From the NCBI GenBank assembly GCA_036005525.1, contig DASYQM010000127.1:1-15462 (forward strand): a DNA stretch of 15,462 nt, written 5' to 3'. Each line of letters opens with the position of its first letter. The first letter of the stretch is position 1. The translations under genes were made by a program, and so were the position numbers. Origin of the DNA: UBA9676 sp036005525 (GTDB lineage: Bacteria > Actinomycetota > Actinomycetes > Streptosporangiales > Streptosporangiaceae). The notes under the pieces were generated by a model. It saw only the letters and a program-made list of their open reading frames with translations, had not been told where the DNA came from and did not search any database. Shown here one piece after another: positions 6,946 through 15,208 of this stretch.

Positions 6946-7643
6946 CTACTCAGCACCAGCACCGCTGGGGCGGTGGCTCTCGGGCATGGTGGTATCGTCC
7001 GCGTCTACCCCCAGAAGCACCCGGAGCTCCTGGACGGTGGCGGCCAGTTCGGGTTTCAGCGGCTCTCGCGCGGAGCCGCAGTCGAAACTTGCGATCCACA
7101 GGCTCTTTCCGCTGGTTAGCTCGACGCGGGGTTTCCACCGGGGACCGCCCTGCTCGTCCTTCGGCTGCACGGTGATCGGATTTCGCTGGCGTTGACCGTG
7201 CGTGTCACGAAGTAGCCGCGGATAGTCATTTTCCCGCTGCTGATCTGGACTCCCACCCGGAGCAGACGGATCCCCACCCATACGAGCAGGAGCCCGGCGG
7301 CGGCGAACCAGATGTAATCCCACGTACTGTTCCCTTGGGCCCAGGAGCTATGAGGGTATGCCCGTGCTGCCGCTTCCCCGGCGATGAGGACGGCACCGAA
7401 GACCGCAACAACGATCCCCAGGACCAGGTGGAAGCCACGCCGGTAACGGAAGGTATGGGTCGCGCCGGACGGATCGACCCTGTGCCGCCGCGCGAGCCCT
7501 GCTGCCTTACGCTGAGCCGCATCCTGCTCCCAGGCAAGCTTGAGCCGGTCATATTCGACTTGCGCGGCCGGAGACAGGCCGCTGCGCAGGCGATCCCAGC
7601 CCAGCGCATACAACGCCTCTTGCTCTGGCGTCAGATCGCTCAC
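6946..7643 (-). pseudogene. Two-helix membrane protein with probable PH-like C-terminal domain, frameshifted
   Basis: GTG at 7643 follows AGGGGG by four bases and begins VSDLTPEQEALYALGWDRL, a soluble, charged N-terminal segment. Two membrane helices follow (FHLVLGIVVAVFGAVLIAG and IWFAAAGLLLVWVGIRLL), then SGKMTIRGYFVTRTVNASEI, which looks like the start of a small bacterial PH-type domain. At about 7176 the frame breaks. The adjoining frame supplies the rest (ITVQPKDEQGGPRWKPRVEL, then a stretch ending in LRVLLGVDADDT) to TAG at 6946. One missing base explains the break; restored, the protein has about 232 residues. GTG at 7658 in the same frame is an alternative start. Membrane proteins of this layout are common in actinomycetes and have no assigned role. 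The PH-like call rests on layout, not on a search. Confidence 0.7.
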
Positions 7644-9007
7644 CGCGCCCCCTCGCACTTCAAGACGCAGCAGCCGGAAACTGCTGGCGGTTCAGGTCAT
7701 CCTGTCTTAGCGCTTCTGGTTCCCGTGCTCAAGCCTCCTGTCGCGCCCAACTGCCAAGATCAGGCATCTGGGACAGTCGGCGGCCCTACCACAGTCCACG
7801 GGCACATCGGCTGCGAGCGCACCTGATGCCTCGCACAAGCGTCATGTCTAGGGATCCTGTCCAGGGTCAGCGGGCACAGCATCGTCAAGGATCAGCTGGC
7901 ACACGACAAGTGGGGCGTTGCTTACATTCAGTTACTGGCCACTGGCCCTGAACCGATGCAGCGTTAAGTCAACCAAGCCGGCCGAAGCCGGGATGCGTAT
8001 TGCGCAGGGCAGCGGTGGCCGACGCCGGGCAGATTCTGCTCGGTGATGCCCTGCGCAGCGGCTAGCCAGCGCAGCAAGCTGGTCAGGGGCTTGAGACCGA
8101 TGAGCTCGCCGAGGACCCGCTGGGAGACCCCTTCATTGGCGGCCCGCCTGATCAGCATCCCGGCGTGGCGTGGCTCCATGCCGAGCGGGGCGAGCCGTTA
8201 GCCAAACTGCGGCGCCAGGTGAGATCTGAGTTACTGCCGGCTGGCAGACCGTCAGACCCGACCGCCACGACGGGTCGCTGAGTCCGGCAAGCCCTACAGG
8301 TTGGCGTCCAGGAACGACTGCGCCGGCGCGGAGCCGACGCGGTACTCCAGGTTCGGTCCGGCGCAGCGGGCGCCGCGGCGAGTGAATGCCGTCCTGCCAG
8401 GTGACAGCCTGGCGGTGACGGCAGGAGACCGGCCAGCCCGGGGCGCGTGCCACCAACGGCGCGATCGTGCGGTGAACTACCCGGCGAGCCTGCAGACCCC
8501 TTCCCGCCGCGGTGCCGACGTGTGCCCACTGCCAACGAGGATCGTCTTATCCCACCTGACACTTTGGGCACAACGATCAAGAGCACAAACTCGGCCACCC
8601 CCGAGATGGCCGCCCGCATGGCGCCGACGGCTACGGCCAGCGGGGCAGGCACCTTGACCCATATAGGACCTGCCGCCGTGACCGTGCCTCGAGATCTGCT
8701 GCTCCAGTCTCTGGCTGCTGGTTAGCGGATCGGTTCCTCCAGCTCCAGCCGGTCGGGGCCGTGCCGGCTACGCAATGTGAACGCGGCAGAGGTTCCTTAG
8801 CGCTGGCAGGCACACGTAACGCCGAGTATTCATTCGGGCACCGGTCGCCTCGAAGCCGCCCTGGCGCGCGCCGATCACCCAGGTCTGTGTCCTCGCACCG
8901 GCTGCGCCCGGACTGATAGTTTCGCAGTGGCGGCAAAGATGCCTGCCAGTCTCGGACAAGATGTGCGCCGTACCCGACCCGTCAAGACGACGCACGCTGG
9001 AGTCTGC
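7644..9007. other. Degenerate, gene-poor stretch of about 1.36 kb
   Basis: No intact gene was recognised. Minus-strand frames at 7964-8179, 8133-8456 and 8152-8652 abut or overlap in different frames, as a decayed gene would, but none matches a family that I know. The 71-codon piece at 7964-8179 contains RRAANEGVSQRVLGELIGL, which faintly recalls a MarR-type helix-turn-helix; this is weak inference. The start of 8152-8652 has a hydrophobic run (GVAEFVLLIVVPKV). The second 17-bp repeat copy lies at 7907-7923. The promoter of the MBL gene should be at the right end. Confidence 0.35.
7907..7923 (+). repeat. 17-bp direct repeat, copy 2
   Basis: An exact second copy of CAAGTGGGGCGTTGCTT. It is followed about 33 bases later by TGCAGCGTTAAG, a one-mismatch match to the motif that precedes copy 1, so the order of the two motifs is reversed between the sites. 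Confidence 0.6.
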
Positions 9008-9898
9008 GTGACAGTGCCGGGTGAGATCAGGTTCCCCGACGGTGCCGTCGTCCCCAACCTTGATGTCGCGTGGATTCACGGATCAGAAGCCGCCAAGTAC
9101 AACACCGATCCCGACATCCAGGTCCACGCCTGTGACGAGCACACCTACATCCTGCGCCAGAACATGGCGGTCCACTACGAAGCGCCGTTCATGTTCCTCC
9201 TCTTCGGAGCCTCCAGGGCCCTCCTGCTCGACACAGGTGCTACCGCGAACCCGCAGTTCTTCCCGCTGCGCCGCACCGTCGATTCGATCATCGACGGCTG
9301 GCTGGCCGGCCACCCACATCCCGACAGCTACGGGCTGCTCGTTCTGCATACGCACGCCCGCACTGACCACACTGCGGCCGACGGCCAGTTCGCCGGCCGG
9401 CCCAACACCGTCGTCATCGGCGCGGAACGCGATACGGCGTGGCCATATTTCGGATTCGCCGACGACCCCGGGGCGGTGGCCGGGATCGATCTCGGCGGCC
9501 GCCTTCTCGACTGCCTGGCAACCCCTGGCCACCACGAGGCGGCGGTCACCTGCAACGACCCCTATAGCGGCATCCTGTTTACCGGCGACACCATCTACCC
9601 GGGCCGCCTGTACGTCTTCGACTGGCCGGCCTTCGTCCGCTCGATCGGCCGGCTTGCAGTCTGGTGCGCGCAGCGGCCGGTGACTTACCTGCTCGGCTGC
9701 CATATTGAGATGACGACAACGCCGGGGGTGGATTACCCAGCCGGGTGGAGCCACCAGCCGGACGAAACACCCCTGGAGCTCACGACAGGCCATCTCGAGC
9801 AGATCCAGGAGACGCTCAAGGCCCACGACTTCCAGCCGGGCCACTACGTCTTGCCGCAGATGATCATCACGCCAGTCTCGCAACGGGCCGCCCGGTGA
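9008..9898 (+). CDS. MBL-fold metallo-hydrolase with altered metal motif
   Basis: A 296-residue metallo-beta-lactamase-fold protein. It has a strand-rich N-terminus (EIRFPDGAVVPNLDVAWIHG), the metal motif at H116-A-R118-T-D120-H121, then H175 or H176 (TPGHHEAA), D194 (FTGDTIYPG) and a late H232 (LGCHIEM). The fold normally uses HxHxDH; the second His is Arg here, codon CGC, one transition from CAC. The other ligands are conserved, so the dinuclear site is probably weakened or mononuclear. GTG at 9008 is chosen because GGAG lies about five bases upstream and the family-like sequence starts there. GTG at 8927 and ATG at 8939 are in-frame alternatives. The substrate is unknown; relatives hydrolyse esters, lactones, phosphodiesters or thioesters. 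It is a single gene with no operon partner. Confidence 0.88.
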   Translation: MTVPGEIRFPDGAVVPNLDVAWIHGSEAAKYNTDPDIQVHACDEHTYILRQNMAVHYEAPFMFLLFGASRALLLDTGATANPQFFPLRRTVDSIIDGWLAGHPHPDSYGLLVLHTHARTDHTAADGQFAGRPNTVVIGAERDTAWPYFGFADDPGAVAGIDLGGRLLDCLATPGHHEAAVTCNDPYSGILFTGDTIYPGRLYVFDWPAFVRSIGRLAVWCAQRPVTYLLGCHIEMTTTPGVDYPAGWSHQPDETPLELTTGHLEQIQETLKAHDFQPGHYVLPQMIITPVSQRAAR

Positions 9899-10433
9899 AT
9901 ATTCCCGCTGACGTGCCCGTACCACACGCTCCCGGCAGAGAACACACCGCCGAGGCCAGGGATCTGTGCCTGTAGCGGCTCAGTCGCCAGCGATAGCAGC
10001 AAGCATGGCTGGGAGCGGCTGGAACCCGCCCGATGCCAAAGACCCAGCGGTATCAGGCGGGCTGCAGAATGCCCCATTCGGGGCGTCGGCAGCCATCGAC
10101 CACCACTACTTACGGGATACAGATCGGCGGGAGTGGCGCGTGAGGTGCAGACCATGCCAGTCACGGTGCGTGGTTTGATCTCTGACGCAGCGTGACGCCG
10201 GATCGCCGATTCGGCGCGTTGGGCCGGTCGATCGGTCACTGCTGTGAGCGTGCGCAGATTATCCGCTTGTGCGTGTGGCGCTGAGCGGCCGTGGCGTTTA
10301 CCGCGGTGGCGGGCAGCCCAGACGGCGGGCTGCCCTTGCAGGTGCTGAGCGCTGCTGCGGTGGCCTCGCCAGCCATGACTGGGCGGCCGCTCGACGGGGT
10401 CGGCAGGTGTTGGGAAGAATGCGGTAAGGCCAG
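9899..10433. other. Non-coding stretch between convergent genes
   Basis: This lies between the ends of the MBL gene and the MFS gene. Open frames are short and lack ribosome sites. A strong inverted repeat at 10311-10335 is the only clear element. Confidence 0.45.
10311..10335 (-). terminator. Inverted repeat, likely terminator for the MFS gene
   Basis: GGGCAGCCC (10311-10319), loop AGACGGC, GGGCTGCCC (10327-10335): a perfect 9-bp stem about 100 bases beyond the MFS stop. There is no T tract. It could act on either strand, since the MBL and MFS genes converge here. Confidence 0.6.
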
Positions 10434-11693
10434 TCAGGATGGCTTACTTGGCCTGGGTGGCCGCTGTGGCCGCAAGGTGGTGGCGGCGAGTGCGCCGGCG
10501 GCTGCGGCCAGGGGGATGGCGGCGGTGGGTGGGATGTACTGGCCGGCGATGCCCCACAGCGCGAATCCGGCGCCTTGGGTGAACATGATCCCGGCACCGG
10601 CCAAGGCGAGGGCGCGGTTCCGCAGGCTCGATGGTGTGGTGTCGATGAGCAGGCCGTCGATCCCGGGGGTCCAGGCGTTGCCGAGCCCGGCGGTCACCAG
10701 CAGCGCCACGGCGAGGGCGAGGCCTGGGCTGGTGGCGAAGGCGGCCAGCGGGGCGAAGCACAGCAGGGCGGCCGGGACGATGATGCGCCGCTGCAGCGGG
10801 GAAGGCAGCAGGCGGGCGGCGAGGACGTCGGCGGCCACGGTCCCGAGCGGGATTCCCATCAGCAGGAAGCCTGCGGCCCGGGCGGGCTGGCCGATGTGGG
10901 TGGCATAGGGGGCTGCCAGCGCCTCGGGGGCGGCCGCGCACGCGGGCACGAGCCAGCTGAACAGCAAGATGCGCCTGGTCGGCCGGTGGGCGAACACGTT
11001 CCGGATCCCGGTCAGGGAGTCGCGGGCCATCGATCCGCGGCGGGTGGCGGGCGCGGGCCGGGCGGCGGTGCCGAAGCGCAGTACCAGGCTGGAGGCAGCG
11101 AAGGACAGCGCGTCGGCGAGGAGCGCGCCGCGGGGGGACAAGATCGCGAGCAGCAGCCCGCCCGCGCCGTAGCCCACGATCTGGGCCGACTGTGCCACTA
11201 TCCGCATCAGCGCCCGGCCTAGGACATAGCGGGGGCCTGGTGGCAGCACCTCGGGCAGCACGGCGGAACGGGCGCCCTGGTAGACCGGGGAAAGCAGCCC
11301 GGTGGCGAACAGCAGCGCGAGCAGCGCGGGCAGCGGCATGCCCGGGATGACCATGCACCCGATCAGCACCGCGCTGGCCAGGTCGCAGGCAACCAGCACC
11401 CGGCGGGCAGGCAGCCGGTCCGCGGCAGCCCCCAGCAGCGCGCCGCCGATGAGGTAAGGCAAAAACGACAGCGCCATCACCGAGGCTGCCAGCGCCGGGG
11501 AACGGGTCTGCTGGTAAACCAGCACGGTCAGCGCGACCGCCGCCACCACGTTCCCGAGCATCGACACGATGTTCGCGGCGAAGATCGCCCGGAACTCGGC
11601 GGCACCGAGCACGTCGCGGTACCTGGCCCGGCTACCCGGTGAGTCCCGATGCTGGGCCGCCCGGTCCTGTTCCTGTGCGGTGGAGCTGGTCAT
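10434..11693 (-). CDS. MFS transporter, probable drug or metabolite exporter
   Basis: A 419-residue protein with about twelve hydrophobic segments in two halves. The first half opens after a short polar N-terminus at FRAIFAANIVSMLGNVVAAV. A loop rich in Asp and Arg (AADRLPARRVLVACD) matches the conserved MFS loop between helices 2 and 3. A longer polar centre (RPAPATRRGSMARDSLTGIR) separates the halves. The overall pattern (IVSMLGN, YQQTRSPALAASVMAL, YQGARSAVLPEVLP) is that of actinobacterial MFS exporters energised by the proton gradient. ATG at 11693 is chosen; the open frame extends further upstream, but that part overlaps the divergent regulator gene antisense. No good ribosome site is visible, so GTG at 11702 is an alternative. 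The gene is divergent from a winged-helix regulator, which suggests that the regulator controls it. The substrate is unknown. Confidence 0.94.
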   Translation of the reverse strand: MTSSTAQEQDRAAQHRDSPGSRARYRDVLGAAEFRAIFAANIVSMLGNVVAAVALTVLVYQQTRSPALAASVMALSFLPYLIGGALLGAAADRLPARRVLVACDLASAVLIGCMVIPGMPLPALLALLFATGLLSPVYQGARSAVLPEVLPPGPRYVLGRALMRIVAQSAQIVGYGAGGLLLAILSPRGALLADALSFAASSLVLRFGTAARPAPATRRGSMARDSLTGIRNVFAHRPTRRILLFSWLVPACAAAPEALAAPYATHIGQPARAAGFLLMGIPLGTVAADVLAARLLPSPLQRRIIVPAALLCFAPLAAFATSPGLALAVALLVTAGLGNAWTPGIDGLLIDTTPSSLRNRALALAGAGIMFTQGAGFALWGIAGQYIPPTAAIPLAAAAGALAATTLRPQRPPRPSKPS

Positions 11694-11732
11694 GGCATCC
11701 ACGCTGGCCGGCGCTACGATCTGGAACCAGGC

Positions 11733-11750
11733 ATTCGGCACGGGCCGAAT
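11733..11750. promoter_or_regulatory. Inverted repeat, candidate operator for the divergent MFS/regulator pair
   Basis: ATTCGGC (11733-11739), spacer ACGG, GCCGAAT (11744-11750): perfect 7-bp arms. It lies inside the 76-base gap between the MFS start at 11693 and the regulator start at 11770. An 18-bp twofold site of this size suits a winged-helix dimer. It sits 20 bases before the regulator start, where bound protein would block transcription. Promoter boxes were not identified with confidence. Confidence 0.6.
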
Positions 11751-11769
11751 AACTGCAGGGAAGGCCACG

Positions 11770-12762
11770 GTGCGCCTGGTCCTGGTCTTCGGGCGAGACG
11801 ATCCAGCGCGGGTCCGGTTCGCGATCTCGCCGCTGTGGGAGACGATGGCGGCCCTGCGGGTGCTGCTCGAACCCCAGCGCCGCACATACCACCTGCCCTG
11901 GCTCGAGGCGGTGCGGGCGGACCTAGATCGCCTCGACCTATGGCCACTGCTGGTGCTGTCGCCTCGCAGCGGATGGACCCCCGACTTCCTGAGCCCCGCC
12001 CCGGGCGGGCCCGGAACCGACATCACCGACCAGCTCGCCCAGGTCCGCGCGACACCGCCAGACCAGGTGGCCCGGGAAGTGGAACATTCACTGACCCAGC
12101 GGTCCGGGGAGCCCGCGCCCCCAGCAGCCTGGCGGCTGCTGGATGACCCGCTGGCAACCAGAACCATGCTCGCCGGCCTGCTGGAGCAATGCTGGCAGCT
12201 GCTGATCGCGCCGCACTGGCCCCGGCTGCGCGACCTGCTCCAGGCCGACACGCTGTACCGGACGCAGATACTGGGCGACTACGGGCTCGAACGTGTCCTC
12301 AGCGAGCTGCATCCCCAAGCCCGCTGGACCGGCCGCACCCTGATCATCGACGTGCCCACCACCGAGCGGCACCAGCTCCACGGCGCCGGACTGCTCCTCA
12401 TGCCCAGCGTGTTCGCCTGGCCCGGGCTGGCAGCAATCACCGATCCGCCCGCCCGGCCCACGCTCATCTACCCAGCCAGGGGAATCGCCGAGCTCTGGCA
12501 GCCCGCCCACACCGTCCACTCCGAAGCGCTCGGCCACCTGCTCGGCCGCACCCGGGCCGCCCTGCTGGAATCACTCGCCGAACCAGCCTCCACCCACACC
12601 CTGGCCCGGCGGCACGAACTCGCGCCCAGCACCGTGTCCGAGCACCTGGCCATCCTGCATGACGCACGGCTCATCACCCGCCGACGCCACCGCCACGCCG
12701 TCCTCTACCAGCAGACACCCCTCGGAACCGAACTCGCCAACGGCGGCCAGCAAACCCGGTAA
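11770..12762 (+). CDS. ArsR-type winged-helix regulator with DUF5937-like N-terminal domain
   Basis: A 330-residue protein. Residues 1 to about 265 form a large domain with the DUF5937-like pattern (RVRFAISPLWETMAALRVL near the start, LLIAPHWPRLRDLL, later LLLMPSVFAWPGLAAI and TLIYPARGIAELW). The C-terminal part, about 270-320, is an ArsR-type winged helix: STHTLARRHELAPSTVSEHL carries the recognition helix and ITRRRHRHAVLYQQTPLG the wing. The GTG at 11770 is preferred to the upstream ATG at 11692 because AGGGAAGG lies five bases before it and the conserved sequence starts there. The gene is divergent from the MFS exporter, with a perfect inverted repeat between them, so autoregulation and repression of the exporter are likely (inference). 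The N-terminal domain may sense a ligand. No cysteine metal site typical of metal-sensing ArsR proteins was seen. Confidence 0.9.
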   Translation: MRLVLVFGRDDPARVRFAISPLWETMAALRVLLEPQRRTYHLPWLEAVRADLDRLDLWPLLVLSPRSGWTPDFLSPAPGGPGTDITDQLAQVRATPPDQVAREVEHSLTQRSGEPAPPAAWRLLDDPLATRTMLAGLLEQCWQLLIAPHWPRLRDLLQADTLYRTQILGDYGLERVLSELHPQARWTGRTLIIDVPTTERHQLHGAGLLLMPSVFAWPGLAAITDPPARPTLIYPARGIAELWQPAHTVHSEALGHLLGRTRAALLESLAEPASTHTLARRHELAPSTVSEHLAILHDARLITRRRHRHAVLYQQTPLGTELANGGQQTR

Positions 12763-13075
12763 AAGACAGCACACCCCCCGACCCCGCCGAACAGGGTCGG
12801 CCGACCCATTCCCTAGAACAGCGCCGAACAGCCTGATCTGCGTGCCCTGTACGGGCACTGGCGAGACCAGTAAAGTCGCGCAGATCGGCGGCGATGCGCG
12901 CCTTATCTGAGTCCAGGGCCGGTTACGTACCGTGAGCAGGAACGCCTGGTGATCCGCAGGTATGATGCTCAGCGGCCAGGCGCGGGCGATGGCTTTGGGC
13001 CAGTGGATCGTCCTCACTGGTGGCGGGCCGCGGCAACCGGCCCCGGTCGCTGAACCAACCTGTCAGGAGGTCATC
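12763..13075. other. Intergenic stretch with terminator, otherwise featureless
   Basis: Apart from the inverted repeats at 12778-12807 and the ribosome site AGGAGG at 13065-13070, nothing was recognised. A minus-strand frame spanning 12571-13017 reads through here, but it overlaps the regulator gene and has no ribosome site. Confidence 0.45.
12778..12807 (+). terminator. Terminator after the regulator gene, with alternative pairings
   Basis: CCGACCC (12778-12784) pairs with GGGTCGG (12794-12800) across a 9-base loop. The second arm is also the left half of a perfect 14-bp palindrome (12794-12807), so two mutually exclusive hairpins are possible. It begins 16 bases after the stop at 12762. 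Confidence 0.6.
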
Positions 13076-13720
13076 GTGTCGCAGGTCCGGGTGCACAACT
13101 TCTCGGTGTCGCTGGATGGGTTCGGCACCGGTGAGGGGCAAAGCCTGGAGGCTCCGTTTGGGCATGCGGGAACCCGGCTGCACGAGTGGTTCTTCCCGAC
13201 CCGTACCTTCCGCGCCATGCAGGGCCAGCCCGGCGGCAGCACCGGCATCGACGACGCTTTCGCCAGCGCCTGGGAACCGGGCATCGGCGCCGAGATCATG
13301 GGGCGGGGCAAGTTCGGCCCGCACCGTGGCCCCTGGCCGGACCAGGAGTGGAACGGCTGGTGGGGAGACACCCCGCCGTTCCACACCCCGGTCTTTGTCC
13401 TCACCCACCATCCCCGGGCCTCGGTCCAGATGAACGGCGGTACCACGTTTGACTTCCTCGACGCCAGCCCCGCCCAGGCGCTTGCGCAGGCGCGCCAGGC
13501 CGCCGCTGGCGGGGATGTCCGCATCGGCGGCGGCCCGTCCACCATCCGCGAATTCCTGGCCGCCGGCCTGATCGACTACGCGCACATCGTCGTGGTGCCG
13601 ATCGTGCTGGGCCGCGGGGAGCGGCTCTGGGACGGGCTGGAGGGGCTCGAAGAACGGTTCCAGATTGAGGCCGTGAACAGCCCCAGCGGCGTCACCCACG
13701 TCACCCTCAGCCGGCGGTAA
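13076..13720 (+). CDS. RibD C-terminal/dihydrofolate reductase family protein
   Basis: A 214-residue protein. GTG at 13076 has a consensus AGGAGG (13065-13070) five bases upstream. The fold signature reads in order: strand 1 with SVSLDGF, the helix-strand region IGAEIMGRGKFGP, strand VFVLTHHPR, the dinucleotide-binding loop V-R-I-G151-G-G153-P-S-T-I, and the end strands IDYAHIVVVPIVLGRGERLW. This is the RibD_C/DHFR-like layout, in which GGG contacts NADPH. Actinobacterial stand-alone members of this length are NAD(P)H-dependent reductases of unknown substrate; the deaminase half of true RibD is absent, so riboflavin synthesis should not be assumed. It is a single gene. A GCCGGC inverted repeat (13710-13728) overlapping the stop may act as a weak terminator. 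The substrate remains unknown. Confidence 0.9.
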   Translation: MSQVRVHNFSVSLDGFGTGEGQSLEAPFGHAGTRLHEWFFPTRTFRAMQGQPGGSTGIDDAFASAWEPGIGAEIMGRGKFGPHRGPWPDQEWNGWWGDTPPFHTPVFVLTHHPRASVQMNGGTTFDFLDASPAQALAQARQAAAGGDVRIGGGPSTIREFLAAGLIDYAHIVVVPIVLGRGERLWDGLEGLEERFQIEAVNSPSGVTHVTLSRR

Positions 13721-13979
13721 CAGCCGGCAGCATGGCAGGGCAGGAGGCGGGGCGCCGGCCAAAGCCGTTCAGCACCTCGTGATCGTTTGCAGTGGGCGAT
13801 CTGGGCGGCGGCGTGAAGCGCAGGGCAGCGGCGATGCTGGCATGGCCGGCCAAGCGCAAGCTGGTCAAACTGGCCAAGGCTTGTTTTCTCCCGGCCGCGA
13901 GCCGAACAGCCGTTCGGGCGCGGTAACGACAGTCACTCTGGCGATCCAGGTTGCCGCCCAGATCGAGACCTCTTTGCTG

Positions 13980-15208
13980 TCAAGTGCTTCCCGCGAGGTT
14001 TCTCCGCGCGCTGGCTTTGATCGTCGTCGCCTTCCTCTTGCTATCGGCCACTGGCCGTAGGGTGGTGTGAGGTCCGGGAGTGGCTTGTCCGAAGAGCCGG
14101 TGTTCGGGGTGTGAGCCGGCCGCCCTGGAGACAGAGTGGTTCCCCGGTTGCCCTCCCGGGCCCTTTGAAGAGGTGGCTGCCGCGGCCTGGCGGGCGCCGG
14201 CCAGGAGCGCCGCGCAGATCGCGTCACTGATCCGGCGCTTGAGGGACCGCAGCGCCTTCTTGTGGGTCTTGCCCTCGGCGATCTTCTTCTCGTAGTAGGC
14301 GCGGCCGTCGCTGTGTTTGTGCCGGATCTGGGTGATCGCGGCCATGTGGATCGCGTGATTGAGGCGCCGGTTGCCGCGCAGCGACAGCCGGTGGACTTTC
14401 CGGTCCCCCGAGGACACCCCGGCCGGTGCGGTGCCGTTGCAGGCGGCGAAGTGGTCCCGGCCCGGGAACCGGGACACGTGGCGGACATCGCCGATGATGG
14501 TGCCGGCGATGACCGGGCCGGCACCGAAGACTTTGGTCACGGTGGTGCCGGATGCTTTCACCGCTGCGGCCAGCTTCTTGTTGGTCTCGCGCAGCTGGGC
14601 ATCCAGGCGGCGGATGCCGTCGGGGAACTCGGCGGCGAGCTCGCAGCGCGCCCCGGCCACAGCACCGGCCGGCGTCACCCGCTCCAGGACCCTGGCAACC
14701 TGGCCTGCGGTGATCTCCTTGCGGGTGCCGCCAGGAACCAGCCCGCAGCACCGCATGCAGGCGGCAGGCGGCCTGGTTACGGGCCCGGGCCAGGTCGCGG
14801 TGCCGCTTGGCCCACACCTTCAGCACCACAGCGAAGTCGCCGGCCCACACCTGGCGCGGGGTCCTGGAGCGCAGCGCCGCGACCGCCACCGGCAAGGCAT
14901 CGTTCGGGTCGTTCTTCTTCGTGTCACCGGCCTCCAGCAGCCGCACCCGGGCGGCCAGCTTGGGCGGCACATCGGCCACCCGCTCACCCCTGGCCACCAG
15001 CTGCTGCGCGAGGAGGCAGCCGAGCCCTCCGGCGCCCTCCACCGCCCAGATCCGCTCCGGCCACGCCTGCGCCCACGCCACCAGCTGCCCGGCCTGCGAC
15101 GGGCAGGCCTTCACCCGCATCCGGCCCAGCGGCTGTCCGGCCGCGCCGAGCGCCACCGCAGTGTGCGAGCCCCTTGTGCGGATCGATCCCGATCATCACC
15201 GCCGTCAT
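13980..15208 (-). pseudogene. IS110-family transposase, frameshifted twice
   Basis: ATG at 15208 has GGAGGG at about 15213-15218 and begins MTAVMIGIDPHKG, the first Asp of the DEDD RuvC-like domain of IS110 transposases. One extra base near 15165-15170, in a G run, shifts the frame; TAVALGAAGQPLGRM follows, then the WAVEGAGGLGCLLAQQL and DTKKNDPNDA motifs. A second shift at about 14742-14745 (two bases lost or one gained) joins HAVLR to LVPGGTRKEITAG. The C-terminal Transposase_20 domain is complete: FAACNGTAPAGVSSGDRKVH with the conserved Ser pair, then RGNRRLNHAIHMAAITQIRH and ALRSLKRRISDAI. Corrected, it encodes about 409 residues, normal for the family. Unless these are sequencing errors the copy is inactive. 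Confidence 0.92.

Noticed and set aside
8768..9079. Minus-strand frame with scattered Cys/His (CRHC)
   Set aside because: It overlaps the start of the MBL gene, has no ribosome site and no coherent zinc-finger spacing.
11694..12251. Long N-terminal extension of the MFS frame (605 codons in total)
   Set aside because: The extension is antisense to the winged-helix regulator, and a normal-length MFS protein starts at 11693.
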